Of a stretch of DNA of 64,000 nucleotides, positions 17,801-24,701 are shown piece after piece. Origin of the DNA: Candidatus Latescibacterota bacterium (lineage in GTDB: Bacteria; JAAXHH01); the NCBI GenBank assembly GCA_022821085.1, contig JAJEEG010000002.1, positions 62,001 to 126,000 of the forward strand, written 5' to 3'. The first letter of the stretch is position 1, and the number at the start of each line of letters is the position of its first letter. Below the pieces are notes generated by a model that did no database searches, was not told the origin of the DNA, and saw only the letters and a program-made list of their open reading frames with translations. The position numbers and the translations under genes were made by a program.

Positions 17801-20800
17801 GCCTGGTGCCGGGAGGACATCTCGGATCGGAATTCTGCGGCCGGATCCGTGAGGTGGGTTCCGAGGTGACCACAGTCGCTCCCGGTGACCGCGTGGTCGG
17901 CCTGGCCTTCGGCGCCATGGGCGCGGAGGCCGTCACCCTGGAAGAACTGGTGGCGCCCGCCCCACCGAAGCTGCCGACCGCGGCCCTTGCGACGATGCCC
18001 GAGGTATTCGTAACGGCGGCCCTTTCCTTCGAGCTGACCGGGCTGGAAACCGGTGACCGGGTACTGGTTCACGCCGGGGCGGGCGGCGTGGGCCTGGCGG
18101 CCATCCAGCTGGCCCAGGCCGCCGGTGCGGAGGTCTTCGCGACCGCGAGCGCGCCGAAACGGGCGTACCTGCGGTCGCTGGGCGTAAAGCACGTCTTCGA
18201 CAGCCGCCAGACAGCCTTCGGAGAGGAGATCCTCGAAGTTACCGGAGGCACGGGCGTGAACGTCGTGGTAAACAGCCTGACCGGGGAAGGCTTCATCGAA
18301 GCGAGCCTTTCCTGTCTCGCAAAGGGGGGACGCTTCGTGGAGTTGGCCCGAAGGGACATCCTGAGCCCCGAAGAGATGGCCGAGACGCGTCCGGACGTGG
18401 CCTACTCCATCCTGGAACTCGATGTGCTCAAAACGCAGGATCCCGCACGGCCGGGGGCCGCACTGAGGCAGGTGATGCGCAGGCTCGAGGCGGGTGAATT
18501 GAAGCCGCTGATCCACGCCTTGTGGCCGATGTCTGAAACGCGGTCCGCCATGGCGTTCATGCGCGGCGCGAGACATATCGGGAAAATCATCCTGGCCGCG
18601 CCGCCGCTTCGGGCGGGCGGGCTGCGGCAGGACCGCACCTACCTGGTCACCGGCGGTCTGGGCGGCATCGGGTGTGCCGTAGCCCAATGGCTCGCCGATC
18701 ACGGGGCGAGGACCATCGTGCTGAACGGTCGAAGAGACCCGGACCCGGAAGCCGGGGAAACGATTTCCGCACTCCAGAATCGCGGCGTTACGGTGCAGGT
18801 CGAACTCGCGGACCTGACCGACCCGGCCGCGGTTGACGCGATGTTCGAGCGGATTGGCAGCGAACTGCCGCCCCTTGCCGGCGTGATCCATAGCGTGGGC
18901 GTGCTGGCGGACGGCGCGGTCGGGAACCAGAGTTGGGAGCGGTTCGAGGGCGTGGTACGGCCGAAAGCGCTTGGGGCCTGGCATCTGCACCGGGCAACCG
19001 AGCGCCTCGACCTGGACATGTTCGTCCTGTTTTCGAGCGTAGCCGGGGTCCTTGGAAACCCGGGGCAGTCCAACCACGCTTCCGCCAACGCCTTTCTCGA
19101 TCAACTCGCCGCGCACCGGCGTGCGCTGGGCCTGCCCGGACAGGCCATCGCCTGGGGCGCCTGGTCCGAGATCGGTGAAGCCGAGGAACAGCGGGAACGC
19201 ATTGCCCAGCGGGTCGAAGCGACCGGGATCGAATGGATCACGCCGCAGCAGGGCCTCCTGGCGTTCGAACGGCTTCTTCGGGAGGATGGAGCGACCGGTG
19301 TGGTGCTGGCCAGGGACTGGTCCGTCTTCGACCAACCCGGCGACGGCCGTCCGCCTTTGCTGAGTGAGATCCTGTCGGCCCTCGATACCGAGAGCGACGA
19401 TACGCCAGGACTGTCTGAAGAACTGCTCCCACGGCTCCGGGAGACCCCGGCGGCGGAACGGGAGGACCTGATCCTGTCTTTCCTGCAGGAGGAAGTCCAG
19501 GCGGTACTGAGTCTGCCGACGACGCCGGCCTCGAACGTCGGCTTCTTCGACCTGGGCATGGATTCGCTCATGGCGGTGGAGTTTCGGAACCGGGTGAACC
19601 GGGCGCTTGCGGGCAGCTATACGGCGCCCAACACCCTGGTTTTCGACTATCCGGATATCTCGTCGCTCGTAGCGCACCTGGTCGACGAGATCGGCGACGC
19701 GGAACTGGGAAGCGGTGATCCGGAAACCGGAGACGGTGACGGGAGCGAAACCGCCGCCGGGAGCATAGCCGCCGCCGATCCCGTGGCGACAACCGGGCCC
19801 GGGAGCGATGCCGTACCGCGGACCGACAACGAAGGCATTGCCATCATAGGCATGGCCTGCCGCTTCCCCGGCGCACCGGACCTGAACGCCTTCTGGAGCA
19901 TGCTGGAAGATGGCGCGGATGCCGTGGCGGATGCCCGTCCCGAAGCCGGATCCGCGATCGTTTCGTCAAACGACTCGGACCAGGGCGGCGAAGGCTGGCG
20001 TCGTGGGGGATTCATAGACGGCATTGACCGGTTCGATGCCAGATTCTTCAGGGTATCGCCACTGGAAGCGCGCAGCATGGATCCCCAGCAGCGGCTCCTG
20101 CTCGAGACGAGTTGGCACGCGCTCGACGACGCGGGAATCGATCCCGATCGGCTCAGGGGTTCGCGTACAGGCGTGTACACGGGCATCGCGTCCAGCGAGT
20201 ACCGCGATATGATGATGAATCGGGGCGAAGGTGTCGATTACCTGGGTACCAACCGGAGCCTCGCGGTCAGCCGGGTATCCTTCCTGTTGGGCCTGGAAGG
20301 TCCCGCGATACCCCTGGAACTGAATTGCGCCTCCGCGCTGTTCGCCGTTCACCAGGCCGTGGCCGGCCTCCGACTCGGAGAAGTGGACATGGCCCTTGCC
20401 GGCGGCGTGAATGCGGTGCTGTCCCCCGATTTGACGGCGGGCATGGCCTACCTGGGCATGTTGTCCGCTGAAGGCCGTTGCAGCGCCTTCGACGCCAGGG
20501 CGGACGGTTTCGTGCGCGGCGAAGGCTGCGGCGTGCTCGTACTGAAACGACTGAGCGCGGCGCAAGCGGCCGGAGACCGCATCTGGGGGGTGATCCGGGG
20601 TTCGGCGGTCAACCAGAACGGCGCGACCGCGGGTCCCACGGTGCCCAACGGTCCCGCGCAGGAACGCGTGATCGAAGACGCGCTGACGCAGGCGGGCGTC
20701 GATCCGGCGGAAGTGGACTACCTGGAAGCCCACGGCGCCGGGTCGGCCCTGGGCGACCCGATCGAGGTGCAGGCGGCCGCCGCAGTCTATGGAAGAGGAC

Positions 20801-22383
20801 GCGCATCGGAGCGGCCCCTCCTGATCGGATCGGTGAAGACCAATATCGGCCACCTCGAGTCCGCTGCCGGCATTGCCGGATTGATCAAGGTGGTCATGGC
20901 GATGCGCCGGCATAACATCCCGAAACAACTGCACTTCGAAAAACCGAACCCGAACGTGGACTGGGATCGACTTCCCGTCCGGGTGGCGTCGGAAGCGACG
21001 GACTGGCCAGCCCATGCCGATCGGCCGCATCGCGCGTCGGTCAGCGCCTTCGGCGTATCCGGAGCGAACGCTCACGTGGTGGTCGAGAGCTATGGGACTG
21101 GCGCCGACGGCGCGTATACAGCCGAAACGGGGATCGGGGTGACCGGGGACCGGCAGACCGTCGCGGTGAAGCTGCCTGCGGGCGTCCCTGAACCGCAATG
21201 GGACGATCAGCGTCCCGCGACGCGGACGAACCGGCTCCTGCCGCTCTCGGGCAAGAATCCCGCGGCGCTCAGGGAACTTGCCGCAAGTTACCTGTCCTGG
21301 TTGGACCGATGCCTCGCCACCGGTTCGAACGCGGAATCGATTGAGGAGTTCCTGGCGGATATGGCCTGGACCGCGAGCGTGGGAAGGAGCCAATTCAATT
21401 GCCGGACCGGCGTGGTGTTTCGCGACATCGTGACACTCCGCGAGGGACTGTCGGAACTCGCGTCGAACGAAGCGCCTTCGGCGTCCGTCGAGACGAACTG
21501 GATAAACGTGGACGCGGCCAGGCGGAAGGTGGCTTACGTATATGATGGATGGGATGACAGGTGGCGGGATATCGCTAAGGGTCTGTACGATTCGGAACCC
21601 GTGCTGCGAGGCGTCCTGGATTACTGCGAAGCGCTGTTTCGCAGCGAAAAAGACGCCTCCCTGCTGGATCCCCTGTTTGGCGGGGAAGGGACGGACAAAA
21701 CGATCAACGATCCGTCCTGGACGGATCCGGCGGCCTATGCGCTCCAGTGCGCAGTCACGGCCTTGTGGGCCAGCCTGGATGTACGACCCGGCGTGGTCTG
21801 TGGCCGCGGCGTCGGGGAAATCGCCGCCGCGCAGACTGCCGGAGCGTTCACCCTCGATGGGGGGCTCCGCATCGCATCGGCGCGCGGGGAAGCCGTCAGC
21901 GCCATGGACGAAGACCGTTCTGCGGAGGTAGCGGTGGAAGAAGCACTAACCAGGCTGGACGGGATAAACGTATCGACGCCGTCGCTCGCCATGGTCAGCG
22001 GCGCTACAGGAAACGAGGTAGGGGTTGCGGACGTGCAGGACTTCGGCCGCTGGCTTCATCAGACGCTCGTGGGCGAGGCTGAAAGCGATTCCGCGCGACC
22101 GCTGGCCAATCTTGCCGTGGATACGCTGATAGAGATTGGGCCAGGATCGGAGTTCGCGGTGGATCTGACCGAAGCATGGCCGGAATTGCCGTCGGGTGAA
22201 GCCGCCGCGGCGCCCGCTTTGTTCGGTGGCATGGACGCGGGGGACGGGTTCCTTCAAGCGGTTAAGGCGGCCTACGATATCGGATTGCCGATCTACCCGG
22301 CAGGACTGTTCGCGGGCGAATTCCGTCGAAGGCGCTCCCTGCCCGGCTATCCGTTCCAGCGCAGGCGCTTCTGGATCGACTGA
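11893..22383 (+). CDS. giant modular polyketide/fatty-acid-like synthase: KS-AT-DH-MT-ER-KR-ACP-KS-(dead AT)
   Basis: 3,496 residues; ATG preceded by CCGGAG. Domains: KS1 13-435 (Cys185, His320, His360); AT1 577-940 with Ser679 in GHSLGE and PAYHS at 783-787; DH 959-1270 with HRVFGRFVVP (His991) and Asp1163 in LLLDG; C-methyltransferase about 1340-1660 with EVGAGVG at 1493; structural KR half about 1660-1925; ER about 1930-2235 with HAGAGGVGL; KR 2249-2500 with TGGLGGIG and Ser2382 but His2395 in place of the catalytic Tyr; ACP 2515-2600 with Ser2558 in GMDSL; KS2 2648-3075 with Cys2812, His2947, His2987; AT2 3210-3496, where GHSxGE has become GRGVGE and the lid subdomain is missing. It ends at the post-AT linker YPFQRRRFWID with no ACP or thioesterase. 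A fully reducing, C-methylating module suggests iterative synthesis of methyl-branched saturated chains. Product and iteration are inferred. Confidence 0.95.
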   Translation: MRKPHPTDSSQPIAVVGMACRFPQAPDLPSYWRLLEEGRNAVIEGEPGSGVGRVGELFPDSGVPNSSCRFGAYLDELDLFDAPFFRISPVEAERLDPQQRMMLEVSWQALEDAGMDPEGLKGSRTGVYAGISNYDYRNLILGTGETSEPAASLYTVTGTSFNTAIGRVAYVLGLEGPAMALDTACSSSLVAMHQAVTGLQRGDADLALAGGVHAIFSGRLLELRANAGMLSPDGRCATFDAGANGYVRGEGCGIVVLKRLEEAEADGDRIWAVIRGSAVNQDGASPGLTVPNGASQEKVIEQALARAGVHPSEVDYVEAHGTGTEVGDPIEALALAAAYGREREADRPLLVGSVKTNIGHLEPAAGAAGLMKTVLAMQHGMIPKQLHFQTPNPELDWDRLPLRVTSEPTEWPLRPGRARLAGVSGFGWSGTNAHVVVEGYDGRKDDEPGPSPTGSPRQVTVTLPAPIPDHTTEPRGIGARETRFLPLSGKSPAALRALANRYVEWLDGHAEDLSSGDASDPLLADMAWTAGVGRSHFQHRAGVVFRDAGSLRDGLGELIEADTGPGSDDGEIAAGKVAFLYTGQASQWVGMGAELYESEPIVRAVLDHCDALLRESGSGSLLDAMFGRSAGTGRSAESVLPPNLDDPVWKQPAIYALECALTAQWASIGIRPDVVLGHSLGEIAAAQAAEVYSLEDGLRFAAIRGALMAALPGEGAMAAIFAPADRVAAAVADHNETIAGVGISVAADNGAHQVVSGPADQVEAILSRFEREDFRVRLLRKSPAYHSAMMDPVLDGLGEAVSGIPTQPPAVAYISSMTGSLVGEGQELDGGYWRRQTREPVAFRKAIATLADLGIGTVIEVGPHAVLGPMVSMAWPDAPDSGGPPAVLASLLRPSREAPEEARGAFTVATARAYELGLPVSLSKLYCGEERRRISVPGYPFQRERQWIGAARRQRPAVGHPLLGTRHESASGEVAFDTELFPSDPSWLNDHRVFGRFVVPGALFGSMTAAAASEEGIEAPVIEDLQLHSPLILPEEDDSDSTMAAGVRVQILLDAPSDEPARRVRILSKRTDEDEWKLHTEARVSATNGEATPNQDVAGLKASLAPDDVSALYRAKAEVGIEFGPSFRTLQAAWSGEGEALAEVVLPAGIDQSGIDPHPLLLDGCFQVMATARETTGADKGSTYLPFGWERLRLAGQWPDRIFCHVRMRQRASDQDPEAETGGQSEVFTADMTICDTEGTPLGELTGYTVKRATQATLITDTEGLDELLYDIVWREQALPPGMPPADFLRTPSDVEDNSPIFATYLAAEGVEPHENTNLQNDLEQLAWSSALSNLERLGWARTAGSRIETESLRRQLGVLDEHRHLFQRMLNLLSDSGVLKKTDDGFIVAVGSGDPLPEGLSADPAERATRLTALHPHGTSEIALFRRCAGALPEVLRGREDPLSLLFGDEEPRAGDLYMKAPVWKAANLMMGDVVEMIVAGLPEGRRLKVIEVGAGVGSATACILPKLRPGSYDYTYTDISAGFFAEAQSRFSDEADAIEYRVLDIEKDPIAQGFDLHGYDVVIAANVLHATQYLNETLDHCRRLLAPSGQLIALENQRRRGWMDLIFGQLDGWWRFADRYRPDHALAGPDVWRQALLDVGFAEAEVVGVDRTEATGLPDRGVIVASGPAEVILPGGVWVVAADRGGLGESVAMELAAQNQTVVLAGEDFAEGEIASVGDTSDGDTSEGDTPDATMRDEESSGDGLGVVRRTVERDSRESWSALFSDLPGDPPLAGIVHLEALDGHGPGATTPEMAEDLKHGLAGALALVQGAADADATPSGGTWFVTRGGQILERERGGQLAGAALWGFGRVLAREAGDMRPRMIDLDPDAAQPADDLVQELLFPDHQTDIARRGDRRLVARLVRAEDGVERLPLPEDADWKLVQDEAGALEELHPEPRPAHPLEPGEVRVSVDVCGLNFLDVFRAIGLVPGGHLGSEFCGRIREVGSEVTTVAPGDRVVGLAFGAMGAEAVTLEELVAPAPPKLPTAALATMPEVFVTAALSFELTGLETGDRVLVHAGAGGVGLAAIQLAQAAGAEVFATASAPKRAYLRSLGVKHVFDSRQTAFGEEILEVTGGTGVNVVVNSLTGEGFIEASLSCLAKGGRFVELARRDILSPEEMAETRPDVAYSILELDVLKTQDPARPGAALRQVMRRLEAGELKPLIHALWPMSETRSAMAFMRGARHIGKIILAAPPLRAGGLRQDRTYLVTGGLGGIGCAVAQWLADHGARTIVLNGRRDPDPEAGETISALQNRGVTVQVELADLTDPAAVDAMFERIGSELPPLAGVIHSVGVLADGAVGNQSWERFEGVVRPKALGAWHLHRATERLDLDMFVLFSSVAGVLGNPGQSNHASANAFLDQLAAHRRALGLPGQAIAWGAWSEIGEAEEQRERIAQRVEATGIEWITPQQGLLAFERLLREDGATGVVLARDWSVFDQPGDGRPPLLSEILSALDTESDDTPGLSEELLPRLRETPAAEREDLILSFLQEEVQAVLSLPTTPASNVGFFDLGMDSLMAVEFRNRVNRALAGSYTAPNTLVFDYPDISSLVAHLVDEIGDAELGSGDPETGDGDGSETAAGSIAAADPVATTGPGSDAVPRTDNEGIAIIGMACRFPGAPDLNAFWSMLEDGADAVADARPEAGSAIVSSNDSDQGGEGWRRGGFIDGIDRFDARFFRVSPLEARSMDPQQRLLLETSWHALDDAGIDPDRLRGSRTGVYTGIASSEYRDMMMNRGEGVDYLGTNRSLAVSRVSFLLGLEGPAIPLELNCASALFAVHQAVAGLRLGEVDMALAGGVNAVLSPDLTAGMAYLGMLSAEGRCSAFDARADGFVRGEGCGVLVLKRLSAAQAAGDRIWGVIRGSAVNQNGATAGPTVPNGPAQERVIEDALTQAGVDPAEVDYLEAHGAGSALGDPIEVQAAAAVYGRGRASERPLLIGSVKTNIGHLESAAGIAGLIKVVMAMRRHNIPKQLHFEKPNPNVDWDRLPVRVASEATDWPAHADRPHRASVSAFGVSGANAHVVVESYGTGADGAYTAETGIGVTGDRQTVAVKLPAGVPEPQWDDQRPATRTNRLLPLSGKNPAALRELAASYLSWLDRCLATGSNAESIEEFLADMAWTASVGRSQFNCRTGVVFRDIVTLREGLSELASNEAPSASVETNWINVDAARRKVAYVYDGWDDRWRDIAKGLYDSEPVLRGVLDYCEALFRSEKDASLLDPLFGGEGTDKTINDPSWTDPAAYALQCAVTALWASLDVRPGVVCGRGVGEIAAAQTAGAFTLDGGLRIASARGEAVSAMDEDRSAEVAVEEALTRLDGINVSTPSLAMVSGATGNEVGVADVQDFGRWLHQTLVGEAESDSARPLANLAVDTLIEIGPGSEFAVDLTEAWPELPSGEAAAAPALFGGMDAGDGFLQAVKAAYDIGLPIYPAGLFAGEFRRRRSLPGYPFQRRRFWID
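17050..17094 (+). repeat. 15-nt tandem repeat, three copies, in the PKS structural KR region
   Basis: GGGGACACGTCGGAC-type units at 17050, 17065 and 17080 encode GDTSD, GDTSE and GDTPD. They lie in a loop of the noncatalytic KR half and keep the frame. Confidence 0.9.
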
Positions 22384-22408
22384 GTGATGGACGGCCGTGT
22401 CGAACGCG

Positions 22409-22450
22409 AAAAGCCCGTCTGCCTGTTCTTGGACAGCATAGCAGACGGGC
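22409..22450 (-). terminator. terminator between the PKS and the free ACP gene
   Basis: A perfect 10-base stem GCCCGTCTGC/GCAGACGGGC (22413-22422 and 22441-22450) with an 18-base loop is followed on the minus strand by TTTT. It lies 33 bases past the ACP stop and 29 past the PKS stop, so it may serve both convergent genes, best for the ACP. Confidence 0.7.
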
Positions 22451-22483
22451 AGGAGATCCGCGCGCTACAGAAGTAAGGAACGC

Positions 22484-22726
22484 TCAGCCTGCGGCGTCCA
22501 GGCGGCTGACAAGCTCCGCTACGCTCTTGACGTCTACACAGTCCTGCGCGGTGAATTCCACGTTGAATTCTTCGGCAACAAGCTTTGCGAACGCCAGCAT
22601 GTCCACGGAGGAAACGCCAGACTCCGCCAGGCTGATGTTGAGATCATCCGGTAACGCGATGGGTTGCCCGTCGACCTCGAGGTTGTCCGCGATGAGTTTT
22701 CTGATACGATCGGCGGTCGTAGCCAT
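22484..22726 (-). CDS. free-standing acyl carrier protein
   Basis: 80 residues, normal ACP size, with GGGAGG at an ideal distance from the ATG. The phosphopantetheine site is Ser40 in ESGVSSVDML; the Asp that usually precedes it (DSL) is Ser here. The rest (IRKLIADNL..., FNVEFTAQD, VKSVAELVSRLD) fits the four-helix carrier fold. Such discrete ACPs carry acyl chains in the cytoplasm for type II systems or in trans to a megasynthase. Its position directly convergent with a synthase whose last module lacks its own ACP makes it a natural partner for KS2, but this is inference. It is divergent from the NCS2 permease and has its own terminator. Confidence 0.88.
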   Translation of the reverse strand: MATTADRIRKLIADNLEVDGQPIALPDDLNISLAESGVSSVDMLAFAKLVAEEFNVEFTAQDCVDVKSVAELVSRLDAAG

Positions 22727-22778
22727 AGACGCCTCCCTATCCTATAGAGTAATCAACTAGACTATGAATATCAACGAA

Positions 22779-22807
22779 TTGACTGAGATTACAGGCCATA
22801 GTATAAC
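22779..22807 (+). promoter_or_regulatory. sigma-70-type promoter for the NCS2 permease
   Basis: TTGACT at 22779-22784 and TATAAC at 22802-22807 are exactly 17 bases apart in an AT-rich divergent gap, leaving a leader of about 75 bases before the permease start at 22889. Confidence 0.6.
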
Positions 22808-22888
22808 GCGAAGCCGTTAGAAAATCAACTGAACTTTTAGAAAAAGCGTACGGACTGCAAGCAGGCGGCAGCCGGGAGAAGCGTCCAG

Positions 22889-24649
22889 ATGAGTGCTGGT
22901 GGATCCGTCGTCCGATCGGACCTGCGATATCAACCGGATGAACGTCCTCCGACGATGCTCGCGCTCGGGCTCGGACTGCAACTGGCCTTGCTCAATATCG
23001 CCGCGGTGATGATCATCCCGACGATCGTCATGCGGGCCGCGGGCCAGCCGGAAGACTACGTCGCGTGGGCCGTGTTCGCCTCGGTCGGGATCTGCGGCGC
23101 GACCACGATGTTGCAGGCCCTTCGCTACGGCAGGATCGGTTCGGGCCATCTCCTGGTCATGGGTACGTCCGCGGCGTACATATCCATATGCATAGAAGCA
23201 CTGGCCGCAAGCGGTCCGGCCCTGCTCGCCTTACTGGTCGTGATTTCCTCCCTGGTTCCGATCGCCCTTTCGTGGCGGCTTTCGCTGTTCCAGCGCATCC
23301 TCACGCCCACGGTCTCAGGCACCGTGATCATGCTGATTCCCATTACGGTGATGCCCGTCATGGGCGATATGTTGTCGTCGACACCGGACGGCCGGGTGTC
23401 ACTCGGTGCCGTCCTCAGCGCCGCGGTCACCCTGGTCATCATTTCCGGTTTTACCCTCAAAGGCGCCGCGAAGCTGCGTCTCTGGGCACCGATCATGGGT
23501 GTGGCCGCCGGCTCCGTAGTTGGCGGTTCCTTCGGACTGTACGACCTGGACAGGGTTGTCGCGGCAGACTGGATCAGCCTGCCCACGGCAGACTGGCCGG
23601 GACTCAACCTGGATTTCGGGCGCGACTTCTGGGTGCTGATACCGGGTTTCCTGCTGGTGGCGGTGATCGTATCGCTTCGTACGATCAGCAGTTGCGTCGC
23701 CATCCAGCGCATCTCGTGGCGACGGTCCAGGGCGGTCGACTACAGATCGATCCAGGGCGCCATGACCGTCGACGGCGCGGGATCGTTCCTCTCCGGGCTC
23801 GCGGGTACCGTGCCGGGCACGACCTATACGACCAGCGTACCGCTTATAGAACTCACCGGTGTCGCCGCGCGAACCGTAGGTCTTTTCACCGGCGGCGCGT
23901 TTGTGGTACTCATATTTCTGCCAAAGGTGTTCGCCCTTGTCCTGGCGATTCCGGATCCGGTCTTCGCAGCGTACTTCATCGTGCTGCTCGCGATGCTCTT
24001 CATCGTCGGACTCAAGATCGTCATCCAGGACGGCCTCGACAAGAACAAGGGCTTCGTCGCGGGCGCCGCTTTCCTGGTGGGATTCAGTTTTCAGTATGAA
24101 CTGATCTACCCGGAGTTTGTCTCGCAGTTCGCGGGCGGCCTGTTACGGAACGGCATGACCGCGGGGGGCCTGGTGGCTATTCTCCTGAACCTGGCGCTTA
24201 CTGCCACGGGACGCCGCCGCTACCGGATGGAGACGAAACCGGACTTGTCCGCCCTGCCTGAAATTCGATCGTTCCTCAAAGACTTCGCCTCGCGGTCCGG
24301 CTGGGACGAGGCCATGGCCGGCCGTCTGGACGCCGTGGGCGAAGAAGCGCTGCTGACGCTCGTCCGGCAGGAAGAGCAAGGAAAGCGTGAAGGGAGAAGT
24401 CTGCGGCTCGTAGTATCCAGGGGAGAAGGCGGGGCAATACTCGAGTACATCGTTACACCGAGGGGTGAGAACATCCAGGACAGACTCTCCACGTTACCCG
24501 ACGAGTCTGACGAAACGTCCATCGAACAGGAAGTCTCCCTCCGGCTCCTGCGGCACCTCGCGTCTTCCGTGCGGCACCAGCAGTATCACGACACGGATAT
24601 CGTCACCGTACGCGTTAAAGCCACGTCGGCGTCAGACCCCACCGGCTAG
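22889..24649 (+). CDS. NCS2-family (xanthine/uracil-type) permease fused to a degenerate GHKL/RsbW-like domain
   Basis: 586 residues. Residues about 25-445 form the NCS2 transporter: many membrane helices, GSGHLLVMGTSAAYI, and the signature stretch FLSGLAGTVPGTTYTTSVPL ... ELTGVAARTVG. These proteins import nucleobases, urate or ascorbate with a cation. Residues about 455-575 are soluble: LPEIRSFLKDFASRSGWDEAMAGRLDAVGEEALLTLV, RSLRLVVSRGEGGAILEY and SLRLLRHLASSVRHQQYHDTDIVTV have the layout of the anti-sigma (RsbW) kinase fold. The N-box Asn and the DxGxG loop are not there, so ATP binding is doubtful. The domain may sense or sequester a partner. The stop codon lies inside a tandem repeat. 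Confidence 0.82.
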   Translation: MSAGGSVVRSDLRYQPDERPPTMLALGLGLQLALLNIAAVMIIPTIVMRAAGQPEDYVAWAVFASVGICGATTMLQALRYGRIGSGHLLVMGTSAAYISICIEALAASGPALLALLVVISSLVPIALSWRLSLFQRILTPTVSGTVIMLIPITVMPVMGDMLSSTPDGRVSLGAVLSAAVTLVIISGFTLKGAAKLRLWAPIMGVAAGSVVGGSFGLYDLDRVVAADWISLPTADWPGLNLDFGRDFWVLIPGFLLVAVIVSLRTISSCVAIQRISWRRSRAVDYRSIQGAMTVDGAGSFLSGLAGTVPGTTYTTSVPLIELTGVAARTVGLFTGGAFVVLIFLPKVFALVLAIPDPVFAAYFIVLLAMLFIVGLKIVIQDGLDKNKGFVAGAAFLVGFSFQYELIYPEFVSQFAGGLLRNGMTAGGLVAILLNLALTATGRRRYRMETKPDLSALPEIRSFLKDFASRSGWDEAMAGRLDAVGEEALLTLVRQEEQGKREGRSLRLVVSRGEGGAILEYIVTPRGENIQDRLSTLPDESDETSIEQEVSLRLLRHLASSVRHQQYHDTDIVTVRVKATSASDPTG

Positions 24650-24685
24650 TCAAAACCCACCGGTTAGTCAGACCTCACCGACTAA
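24632..24685 (+). repeat. 18-nt tandem repeat carrying three in-frame stop codons at the permease 3' end
   Basis: Units 24632-24649, 24650-24667 and 24668-24685 read as Ser-Asp-Pro-Thr-Gly-TAG, Ser-Lys-Pro-Thr-Gly-TAG and Ser-Asp-Leu-Thr-Asp-TAA. Each unit ends in a stop in the same frame. The gene ends at the first; the other two lie in the gap before the convergent hydrolase gene. Confidence 0.95.
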
Positions 24686-24701
24686 CGGGCTCCAGCACGT
24701 C

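Noticed and set aside
17593-19677. Long open frame on the minus strand (694 codons) across the PKS ER/KR region
   Set aside because: It lies antisense to well-conserved domains and its translation has no domain, only the Arg/His/Pro-rich composition produced by GC-rich codon structure. The same holds for antisense frames at 9518-10807, 15928-17562, 25866-27890 (upper part), 29248-31137 and 39489-41486.
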